From contig JBOHCT010000061.1 of assembly GCA_050699055.1 (NCBI GenBank), forward strand, positions 1 through 20,092: a DNA stretch of 20,092 nt, read 5' to 3'. Under the pieces are notes generated by a model, which was given only the letters and a program-made list of their open reading frames with translations, made no database searches and was not told the origin of the DNA. Positions within the stretch are counted from its first letter, which is position 1. The number at the start of each line of letters is the position of its first letter. The translations under genes and the position numbers were made by a program. Shown here in pieces: positions 1 through 5,228 of the stretch. The DNA comes from JBOHCT01 sp050699055. Lineage in GTDB: Bacteria > Actinomycetota > Actinomycetes > Streptosporangiales > JBOHCT01.

Positions 1-71
1 GCCCCGCTGGGTACAGAGTACGTGTTCCGCGCGCGGTACGTCCTCCCGGCGCGATCGGTCATTCGTAGGAG

Positions 72-104
72 GAGCCCGCCCGGGCGGGAGCTCCGGGCGG
101 GCTC
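72..104 (+). terminator. Strong hairpin terminator at the left edge
   Basis: A perfect 12-bp GC-rich stem (72-83 with 93-104) encloses a 9-base loop and is followed by a short T-rich tail (CTTTC) on the plus strand. This fits an intrinsic terminator for a gene entering from the left. It could also stop leftward transcription from the HbhA-like gene, although the minus-strand side has no T run. Confidence 0.7.
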
Positions 105-194
105 TTTCACGGCGCGGTCAGCCTACCCCAACAGGTCGCGCAGATAGGACTGATGGGCTCGCGCGCCCCCGCATCGCGACCGGCTTCACCCCAT

Positions 195-226
195 CCCCAC
201 GAAAACGCTGCCGCGTTTCCGCGGGG
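195..226 (-). terminator. Possible terminator after the HbhA-like gene
   Basis: A hairpin with a perfect 6-bp core (203-208 with 213-218, loop TGCC) is extended by a broken CCCC/GGGG arm. On the minus strand the 3' arm carries a TTTT stretch. It lies about 90 bases past the stop of the minus-strand gene ending at 319. The stem is imperfect, so this is tentative. Confidence 0.3.
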
Positions 227-318
227 GCCCCGGGGGTCGTCGGTCGACGCAGGCCCACTGCGACTCCCTCCTCAGCCTTGCCGCTCGCGCGCGGGTAACG
301 CGCTCCCTGGTCCATCGC

Positions 319-726
319 CTATCCGCGCGGCCTGTTGGCCCCGTCGCGGGTGGCCTTGGTCGCGGCCGCGCCCGTACGCTTCGCCGAGGCCGCGGTCGAG
401 CGGCTCTGACGGGCGGTGGTCCGCGTCTCGGTCTCAAGCTCCTGGGCGGCGACCTGACGCCGGACGCGGCGGACGGCGTTACGGCCGCGGTGGGCCCGGT
501 CGTCGTAGGCCCCACCGGCGCGCGCGCCCACGACGTCGGCGTAGCCGACCGCCCTGGTCTGCAGATCGGCGCGGTCGAGGGACCGCAGCTGGCCCTGCAC
601 CTGCTCGAGGCGCCCCGGCATCTCGCGCAGCTTCTCGACAGCGAGCTCGCCGGCCCCGGCCACGGCGTAGAACGCCTTGCTGCCGGTCAGCTTCCTGACC
701 CCGTCCCGCACGTCTGTGCCCAACAT
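319..726 (-). CDS. HbhA-like basic coiled-coil protein
   Basis: A 135-residue protein with no signal peptide or membrane segment. Residues about 8-60 form a helical, heptad-like stretch (KAFYAVAGAGELAVEKLREM and following). The C-terminal half is strongly basic and rich in Arg, Thr, Ser and Ala. This layout resembles heparin-binding hemagglutinin (HbhA), where the coiled coil multimerises and the basic tail binds polyanions; here the tail uses Arg more than the Lys/Pro/Ala repeats of mycobacterial HbhA, and the protein is shorter. The gene follows the XRE regulator with a one-base stop/start overlap (TGATG at 728-724). From memory, the same order (XRE gene then hbhA) occurs in mycobacteria. 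I chose ATG 726 over the GTG one codon upstream. Function as an adhesin is inferred only. Confidence 0.6.
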   Translation of the reverse strand: MLGTDVRDGVRKLTGSKAFYAVAGAGELAVEKLREMPGRLEQVQGQLRSLDRADLQTRAVGYADVVGARAGGAYDDRAHRGRNAVRRVRRQVAAQELETETRTTARQSRSTAASAKRTGAAATKATRDGANRPRG

Positions 727-1202
727 CACGATGTGGTGTCCTTCCTCTTCTGCTTGCTCGTGGTGCTCTTCTGACCGCCGGCGGACCGCTCGGCACCGTG
801 CGCCGCCCCGTTGCCGCGGTCTGACGGTGTCCGCCCCTGCTGTGGCGTGGGGCCCCGGGTCCCGCCGTCCTCCTTGCGGAAGGAGTCGTAGACCTCGAGG
901 AGGACCTGCTTCTGGCGCTCGCTCAGCGCCACGTCGGCACGGACGGCCGCCGGCACGTCGGTGTCGCTCTCGCGGTCCTCGAGGATGCCGGCCTGGACAT
1001 ACAGAGCCTCCGCGGAGATGCGCAGGCCCTTGGCGAGCTGCTGCAGGATCTCCGCACTCGGTTTACGCAGACCACGCTCGATCTGGCTGAGGTACGGATT
1101 GGAGATGCCCGCGGTCTCGGCCAGCTGACGCAGCGAGATCTGCGCCTGCCGGCGCTGCTCCCTGATGTAGTCGCCGAGGGAGCCGACGTTCAGGTTGGCC
1201 AT
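726..1202 (-). CDS. XRE-family helix-turn-helix transcriptional regulator
   Basis: A 158-residue regulator. Residues 10-65 are a Cro/CI-type HTH domain (SLRQLAETAGISNPYLSQIE, then GLRKPSAEILQQLAKGL). Residues 66-112 are a helical segment conserved next to this HTH in actinobacteria (ALYVQAGILED, RQKQVLLEVYDSFR). The last about 45 residues are a hydrophilic Gly/Ser/Lys/Arg tail that looks disordered. An in-frame TTG exists at 1220, but ATG 1202 starts the usual family N-terminus and lies six bases after a -10-like hexamer, so the mRNA may be leaderless. The gene is co-transcribed with the downstream HbhA-like gene. A palindrome inside its own promoter suggests autoregulation. The family role in hbhA regulation is an inference from adjacency. 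Confidence 0.88.
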   Translation of the reverse strand: MANLNVGSLGDYIREQRRQAQISLRQLAETAGISNPYLSQIERGLRKPSAEILQQLAKGLRISAEALYVQAGILEDRESDTDVPAAVRADVALSERQKQVLLEVYDSFRKEDGGTRGPTPQQGRTPSDRGNGAAHGAERSAGGQKSTTSKQKRKDTTS

Positions 1203-1237
1203 GCCCCAAGAATGCGCCAATGTGCTAGCAATTGCAA
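1203..1237 (-). promoter_or_regulatory. Promoter and candidate operator of the XRE gene
   Basis: On the minus strand TTGCAA (1237-1232) is followed after exactly 17 bases by CATTCT (1214-1209), six bases before ATG 1202. Two perfect 8-bp palindromes overlap the promoter: GCAATTGC (1228-1235) across the -35 and TGCTAGCA (1223-1230) in the spacer. GTGCTAGC recurs at 1287-1294, at the stop codon of the upstream asparaginase gene. A repressor bound in the spacer would block RNA polymerase, so autorepression by the XRE protein is plausible but unproven. Confidence 0.45.
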
Positions 1238-1289
1238 ACGCCTCAGCTAACTACCCACCCCAGGCAACCTTTACGTTTATGGGCTCGTG

Positions 1290-2282
1290 CTAGCTACCGG
1301 CACGTATCTTTCTGTCGTAGTCCCTGGCCACCGCCCGTACGTCCCCTACCCGACCGTCCCCGCCGAGGACCGGAGTGCATGCCAGATCGTCGAGGACGGG
1401 CGCCTCGACCCCAAGGGTGCGCAGCGCCGTCACCGTCACGGGGACGACGGCACGGGCGGAGCCGTCGGCGACTTTGAGGGCGCCGGCGCGGCCGTCGGGC
1501 ATGGCGAAGGCGTTCACGCCCTCGGCGCCCCCCTTGACGAGTAGGCCGGGGACGCCCTCCATCAGGCGGTACTCGTCCCTCGTCGTCCCTGAGAGCAGCA
1601 CCGGATGGGCACGCATCGCGTCGGCCACCCGTCCCTCAGGGGTGTCATGGCCGGCGCGGACGATCCTGCGGTAGGCGGTGGCCAGTCCGGCGAGCGAGAA
1701 CGCGAACAGCGGCGCACCGCAGCCGTCGACACCCACCGCCGCTACGGACTCCCCCGTGATGCGCTCGATCGTCTCCCTGATCGCCACCTGCAGCGGGTGG
1801 TCGGGCTCGCGGTAGCTGGTGACGGGCCAACCTCGACAGACGCAGGTGGCGAGCATCGCGGCGTGCTTACCGGAGCAGTTCATGTACACGGGCAGCGGGC
1901 CGTCGTCCTGCCGGTGAACCGCACGGAGAGCGTCCTCGTCGCGGGGAAAGGCCGCCGGGCAGCCGAGCGCTGACTCGTCGAGTCCCGCCCGGGCGAGGAT
2001 CCGGCGTACCCCGCTGGCGTGGAACGACTCGCCAGAGTGACTCGCCGCCGCGAGCGCGAGCAACTCCCCGTCGAGGTCGAGCCCACAGCAGAGCATCGCG
2101 GCAGCCTGCAACGGCTTGTTCGACGACCGGGGGAAGACCGGCGTACGAACATGACCTATGGCGAACGCCCGCTCGCCGCTCTCGGCGATGCCGACGACCG
2201 AGCCGTGGTGACGCGACTCGACGAAACCAGACCGGACGACTTCGGCCAGGACAGGGGGCACGCTTCCGTCAGCGATCGACAC
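1290..2282 (-). CDS. L-asparaginase, asparaginase II family (Rhizobium-type)
   Basis: A 330-residue enzyme expected to hydrolyse L-asparagine to aspartate and ammonia in the cytoplasm. It opens with the family signature around VLAEVVRSGF (11-20). It carries the Ser-x-x-Lys pair S53/K56 in PRSSNKP, C136 and K139 in MNCSGKH, and C188 in VDGCGAP. The spacing of these residues matches that of the Rhizobium etli ReAV-type enzymes, where they form the active and metal site. It is unrelated to the E. coli AnsA/AnsB fold. The start is uncertain: GTG 2297, 2282 and 2261 are all in frame. I prefer 2282 because a promoter-like TTGGAC-N17-TGCATT ends eight bases before it. The gene is divergent from dtd, whose start lies only 20 bases away. 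Longer upstream readings run antisense through dtd and are not real. Confidence 0.88.
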   Translation of the reverse strand: MSIADGSVPPVLAEVVRSGFVESRHHGSVVGIAESGERAFAIGHVRTPVFPRSSNKPLQAAAMLCCGLDLDGELLALAAASHSGESFHASGVRRILARAGLDESALGCPAAFPRDEDALRAVHRQDDGPLPVYMNCSGKHAAMLATCVCRGWPVTSYREPDHPLQVAIRETIERITGESVAAVGVDGCGAPLFAFSLAGLATAYRRIVRAGHDTPEGRVADAMRAHPVLLSGTTRDEYRLMEGVPGLLVKGGAEGVNAFAMPDGRAGALKVADGSARAVVPVTVTALRTLGVEAPVLDDLACTPVLGGDGRVGDVRAVARDYDRKIRAGS

Positions 2283-2319
2283 GCAGGCAGAATGCACCGA
2301 AGTGCGTGCTGTAGTCCAA
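2283..2319 (-). promoter_or_regulatory. Candidate asparaginase promoter inside the start of dtd
   Basis: On the minus strand TTGGAC (2319-2314) and TGCATT (2296-2291) are separated by 17 bases and lie just before GTG 2282. The -35 falls inside the first codons of the divergent dtd gene. The -10 is a weak match, so this is a suggestion only. Confidence 0.3.
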
Positions 2320-2730
2320 CGTGTGAGCCGCGCCCGCGTGTCTGTGGCCAGCGGCGAGACCGTGGGCCGTATCGACGAGCCCGGTCTCGTCGTGCTCGTG
2401 GGCGCCACCCACGACGACACATCCGCCAGGGCGGAGAAACTCGCGGGGAAGGTCCAGGGCCTGCGGATCCTCGAGGGGGAGGCGTCCTGCGCGGACACCG
2501 GCGCGCCGCTGCTGGTCATCAGCCAGTTCACGCTGTACGCCGACACGCGTAAGGGACGCCGTCCCTCGTGGTCGGCGGCGGCGCCGGGCGAGATCGCGGA
2601 GCCCCTGGTCGAGGCGTTCGTGGCCGCGCTGCGCCGACGAGGCGCCCGGGTGGAGACGGGGCGCTTCGGCGCGCACATGCACGTCGAGCTCGTGAACGAC
2701 GGGCCTGTGACGCTGATCGTCGAAGTGTGA
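2302..2730 (+). CDS. dtd: D-aminoacyl-tRNA deacylase
   Basis: A 142-residue homodimeric enzyme that removes D-amino acids (and glycine mischarged on tRNA-Ala) from tRNA, recycling free tRNA. The full length matches the family. It begins MRAVVQRVSRARVSV and contains both active-site motifs: SQFTLYAD near residue 74, the family's SQFTLYGD-type motif, and NDGPVT near residue 133, the Gly-cisPro motif. The segment CADTGAPLLVISQF is the short actinobacterial form of the central loop. The start is GTG with no clear Shine-Dalgarno sequence. The gene is divergent from asparaginase and convergent with ygfZ, with only eight bases between their stop codons. Confidence 0.95.
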   Translation: MRAVVQRVSRARVSVASGETVGRIDEPGLVVLVGATHDDTSARAEKLAGKVQGLRILEGEASCADTGAPLLVISQFTLYADTRKGRRPSWSAAAPGEIAEPLVEAFVAALRRRGARVETGRFGAHMHVELVNDGPVTLIVEV

Positions 2731-2738
2731 GGATGCAG

Positions 2739-3734
2739 TCAGAGGTGGCGTGACACCCGGGGGCGGTCCTGCGGCTCGACGACGACTTCCTGGGCCGCGG
2801 CCACCCCGTCGGCGAGGAGCGCCGCGTCCGTGGGAGTCGTGCGCTTGACCGTCCCCAGTGCGATCGGCCCGAGCTCGTAGTGGCGAGCGGCGGAGCCGAC
2901 GAACCCGACCTCGCGCCCATCGGCCTCGAGCGGCGCGCCGCGCGCGGGAAGCCGATCCACACTCCCGTCCAGGTGCAGGAACACCAGGCGCCGCGGCGGG
3001 CGCCCCAGGTTGTAGACGCGGGCGACGGTCTCCTGCCCCTGGTAGCAGCCCTTGTCGAGGTGGACCGCGTTTCCGAGCCAGCCGACCTCGTGGGGGATCG
3101 TCCGGTGGTCGGTGTCGAGTCCGATCCTCGGACGATGGGCGGCGATGCGGAACGCCTCGTACGCCCATGTGCCCGTGAGCGCCGCCCCCTTCTCCCGCAG
3201 CCCGTCCGCGACCTGGGCGAGCCGGTCGCGAGGGACGAACAGGTCGGCATCGTGCTCGGTACGGCGGCTGAGCACGTCATCGGGCAGGACCTCGCCGGCC
3301 CGCGGCCCGGCGACGGTGAGGACGCCGTACGCGTCGGTGACGTCGGCCGGCTCGACCCGGAGCAGGAACCGCATCGACTCCAGGAACTCGGCCAGCGCGG
3401 GGGCGGTACCGGGCTCGACGTGCGCCCATGTCGCCTCGCCGTCGTCGACGAGGAAGAGGTGGTGCTCGACCCTGCCCTGGGGGGTGAGCAGCAGCGCCTC
3501 GGTCGCGACGTGCGGCCGCAGCTCGCGGAGGTGCTGGGTCGTCAGGTCGTGCAGCCAGGAGAGACGGTCGGGGCCGGAGACGCGTACGACCCCGCGGTGG
3601 CTTCTGTCGACGAGGCCGATACCGTCGGCGAGCGCACGCTGCTCGCGCATGGGGTCGCCATAGTGGGCGGCGACCCCCGCGTCGGGCGGATCCGCGGGCA
3701 CCGCACCGTGCACGTCAAGCAGTGGACTCTCCAT
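2739..3734 (-). CDS. ygfZ: Folate-binding YgfZ/GcvT-like protein
   Basis: A 331-residue tetrahydrofolate-dependent accessory protein (YgfZ/IBA57 family) that supports maturation or repair of certain iron-sulfur enzymes. The family signature K-G-C-Y-x-G-Q-E is complete at 228-235, with the essential Cys at 230. The N-terminal GcvT-like folate domain spans about 25-200 and the C-terminal barrel begins near RRLVFLHLDG. The start ATG 3734 has GGAGG only one base upstream, too close for a normal Shine-Dalgarno sequence, but a TAnnnT hexamer (TAGCCT, 3746-3741) ends six bases before it, so leaderless translation is plausible. That hexamer lies at the edge of the inverted-repeat element. The gene is downstream of the Nur-like regulator on the same strand but may have its own promoter. 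Confidence 0.92.
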   Translation of the reverse strand: MESPLLDVHGAVPADPPDAGVAAHYGDPMREQRALADGIGLVDRSHRGVVRVSGPDRLSWLHDLTTQHLRELRPHVATEALLLTPQGRVEHHLFLVDDGEATWAHVEPGTAPALAEFLESMRFLLRVEPADVTDAYGVLTVAGPRAGEVLPDDVLSRRTEHDADLFVPRDRLAQVADGLREKGAALTGTWAYEAFRIAAHRPRIGLDTDHRTIPHEVGWLGNAVHLDKGCYQGQETVARVYNLGRPPRRLVFLHLDGSVDRLPARGAPLEADGREVGFVGSAARHYELGPIALGTVKRTTPTDAALLADGVAAAQEVVVEPQDRPRVSRHL

Positions 3735-3743
3735 GCCTCCAGG

Positions 3744-3908
3744 CTAGTGGCCGCGCAAGTAGGGCGGTGGGTTAGGGAGCGGGTCAGCTGAGCGAGCATG
3801 GCGAGGCGGAGGAAGGAGTCGCAGCGGGTCCTGCGTCGACCGACGACAACGCAGCCAGGCGAAGCTCAGGGGCCCGCGAGCCCGGCGCCCTATTTGCGCG
3901 GCCACTAG
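3744..3908. repeat. 165-bp element bounded by 23-bp inverted repeats (MITE-like)
   Basis: The arms 3744-3766 and 3886-3908 are inverted copies of each other at 22 of 23 positions; the one difference is a G-U-compatible change. Both begin or end with CTAG. The 119-base interior has no gene and contains nested inverted segments (3788-3793 with 3864-3869; 3831-3836 with 3849-3854). The right arm contains the stop codon of the Nur-like gene (3905-3907) and the left arm contributes to the -10-like hexamer of ygfZ. It could be a non-autonomous mobile element, a long RNA hairpin separating two genes, or a pair of operators. Confidence 0.7.
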
Positions 3909-4324
3909 GTCTCTTCGTGGCAACGGGCGCACCGGCCGAACACGGTGAGATGCCGCACGTCGGTCTCGAAGCCATAGTCGTCGCGGAGCGTACCGACGAG
4001 TCCAGCGGTCACCGAGGGGCTCACCTCGGCCACCTCACCGCACTCCCGGCACACCAGGTGGACGTGGTCGGCCTCAGCGGCGATGTGGTAGGTCGGCGCT
4101 CCGTGGCCGAGATGCGTGTGGGTCACGAGCCCGAGGTCCTCGAGCAGCTCGAGTGTCCGGTAGACGGTCGAGATGTTGACACCGCGCGCCGTACGCCGTA
4201 CCTCCTCGCAGACCTCCTCCGGCGTCGCGTGCTGCAGCGCGGTGACCGCCTCGAGGACGAGCTGCCGCTGGGGTGTCACGCGGTAACCACGCGCCCGCAG
4301 CTCCTCGTGCCACGCCTGCACCAT
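3905..4324 (-). CDS. nur: Fur-family metalloregulator, Nur-like (nickel)
   Basis: A 139-residue Fur-family repressor. The winged helix spans about 10-80 (RGYRVTPQRQLVLEAV, NISTVYRTLELLEDLGL) and the dimerisation domain about 85-135. It resembles Streptomyces Nur more than Fur or Zur: the nickel-site histidines appear as H69, H71 (in HTHLGHGAPTYH) and H125, and two CxxC pairs (92/95, 132/135) are present. The second metal site seems altered: H32, H87 and H89 are there, but position 85, where I recall a histidine in Nur, is Ala. In Streptomyces, Nur with nickel represses nickel uptake and the iron superoxide dismutase. No catalase gene is adjacent, which argues against FurA. ATG 4324 has no Shine-Dalgarno sequence; TAGACT ends seven bases before it. 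Metal specificity is inferred. Confidence 0.85.
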   Translation of the reverse strand: MVQAWHEELRARGYRVTPQRQLVLEAVTALQHATPEEVCEEVRRTARGVNISTVYRTLELLEDLGLVTHTHLGHGAPTYHIAAEADHVHLVCRECGEVAEVSPSVTAGLVGTLRDDYGFETDVRHLTVFGRCARCHEET

Positions 4325-4337
4325 AGGGCCGAGTCTA
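4325..4337 (-). promoter_or_regulatory. -10-like element abutting the nur start codon
   Basis: TAGACT (4337-4332 on the minus strand) fits the actinobacterial TAnnnT form and leaves exactly seven bases before ATG 4324, the geometry of a leaderless mRNA. No good -35 is seen at 16-18 bases upstream, so support is partial. Confidence 0.35.
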
Positions 4338-4360
4338 TGGCGATCCGGCGCGAAACCTCG

Positions 4361-4389
4361 TTGGCAAAGCCGCGCGGGTGCCGTAACGT
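4361..4389 (+). promoter_or_regulatory. Promoter of the 12-codon ORF, divergent from nur
   Basis: TTGGCA (4361-4366) and TAACGT (4384-4389) are separated by 17 bases, a good match to a housekeeping actinobacterial promoter. Transcription would start near 4396, giving a leader of about 27 bases before the small ORF at 4423. It points away from nur, and no ordinary plus-strand gene lies downstream. Confidence 0.6.
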
Positions 4390-4422
4390 GCGGGGTACGC
4401 GGGAAAGGAGGTGGTCCAAAGC

Positions 4423-4461
4423 ATGCACAGCTATAGGACTCGCGAGGTGGCTGTCCGCTAG
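4423..4461 (+). CDS. 12-codon ORF with an extreme Shine-Dalgarno sequence
   Basis: The peptide would be MHSYRTREVAVR. Upstream, 4403-4417 reads GAAAGGAGGTGGTCC, which matches the perfect complement of the 16S rRNA 3' end over 15 bases with a single A-to-G change that still allows G-U pairing. The GGAGG core is 11 bases from the ATG. A good promoter lies at 4361-4389. No plus-strand gene follows; after the stop come several short hairpins (for example 4479-4484 with 4489-4494, and 4534-4538 with 4548-4552), and further transcription would be antisense to the nitrobindin gene. It could be a leader peptide, a small-RNA component or a ribosome-docking element. Chance is unlikely given promoter, ribosome binding site and ORF in register. 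Confidence 0.55.
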   Translation: MHSYRTREVAVR

Positions 4462-4554
4462 CCGCCGTCCTCCGGACTCCGGTGTGTTCACCGGCGCCGC
4501 ATCGGCGGCGGTCGGCGAATCCCAGGCAGTCACCCGGCCCTCGGGCTGCCGGCC

Positions 4555-5100
4555 CTAGTCCAGCCGGCCCTGCGCCTCATGCGTGGGAGCGGCCCGGGGG
4601 TCGCCCATTGCCGGAGGGTCTATTCCGACCCGCTGAAGGCGCGCCGAGAGGTGCGGCTGGAGTTCTTGGCCGACCGCGGCCATGTCGTACGCATACGCGA
4701 GGTCGCTGTCCTCGACGATGCCGTACAGCCGGTGGCCCGCGCGTACCTCCTTGGCCGACTCGGTGCGGGCGACGACGTCGGTCCGCAGCTCGATCTTGCG
4801 GCCGGTGACCTCGCCGACGTACACCTCGGTGATCCCGGTGGGGTGGGCGAGCAGGACCTCGACCTTCCCGCCGGGCTGGGGCCGCCAGAAACCCGTCTCC
4901 ATCGCGAGTGGGCGGCCGTCGGCGAGCGCCCACGTACGGCTGGAGTACGCGAGGTACGGCTTGCCGGTATGCGAGAACGCCAGCTCCTGGCCGTACTGGA
5001 AGTCGTCGATCGTCGGGTAGCCGCCGACCCCCTCGCCCCGCCATGTGCCGAGCAGGAACGCCAGCGGCGCGAGGTCGGGGTGTGGCTCGGGCGCCTCCAT
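4555..5100 (-). CDS. Nitrobindin / FABP-family heme protein (peroxynitrite isomerase)
   Basis: A 181-residue all-beta protein of the nitrobindin family (older name DUF1794). Family members bind ferric heme in a ten-stranded barrel and isomerise peroxynitrite to nitrate. The N-terminal GTWRGEG signature is at 18-24, followed by GGYPTI. The heme-ligating histidine is expected at H150 (ELQPHLSARLQRV). The last about 20 residues extend past the usual fold and look disordered. The start ATG 5100 lacks a Shine-Dalgarno sequence, but TAGGGT (5114-5109) ends eight bases before it. The neighbours are the Nur-like regulator and the 12-codon ORF, so a link to oxidative or nitrosative stress is reasonable but inferred. 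Confidence 0.88.
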   Translation of the reverse strand: MEAPEPHPDLAPLAFLLGTWRGEGVGGYPTIDDFQYGQELAFSHTGKPYLAYSSRTWALADGRPLAMETGFWRPQPGGKVEVLLAHPTGITEVYVGEVTGRKIELRTDVVARTESAKEVRAGHRLYGIVEDSDLAYAYDMAAVGQELQPHLSARLQRVGIDPPAMGDPRAAPTHEAQGRLD

Positions 5101-5159
5101 ACCGGCCGACCCTACCGGGCCCTCTTCGAACCCCGAGCCGCTGGCACCCGGCAGCCTTC

Positions 5160-5213
5160 CATGATCGCGAAGCCTTCTACCGGCTATAGCGGGGAAAGCG
5201 CTTCGCGATCATG
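5160..5213. repeat. 14-bp perfect palindrome with 26-base loop after the acyl-CoA dehydrogenase
   Basis: CATGATCGCGAAGC at 5160-5173 is repeated as its exact reverse complement at 5200-5213. It starts 15 bases beyond the stop of the acyl-CoA dehydrogenase gene and ends about 60 bases before the nitrobindin start. There is no T run on either strand. It may act as a terminator or belong to a dispersed intergenic palindrome family. Confidence 0.75.
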
Positions 5214-5228
5214 AAACTGGGTCCCGGA

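Larger units (their letters stand above)
1..318. other. Left-edge region without a convincing gene
   Basis: No open frame here has recognisable protein content. A plus-strand frame from the window edge stops at TAG 66-68, directly before the hairpin at 72-104, so it could be the tail of a rightward gene, but its third-position GC is low. Another plus frame and a minus frame starting at 62 are also open and are equally unidentifiable. Bases 105-318 contain a second, weaker hairpin (195-226) and nothing else I can support. The region probably separates two transcription units that converge on it. Confidence 0.4.

Noticed and set aside
118..315. 65-codon minus-strand ORF near the left edge
   Set aside because: No motif, no ribosome binding site, and composition typical of random GC-rich frames.
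3905..4324. Fur-family gene as FurA of a furA-katG pair
   Set aside because: No catalase gene is adjacent, and the HTHLGHGAPTYH segment is Nur-like.
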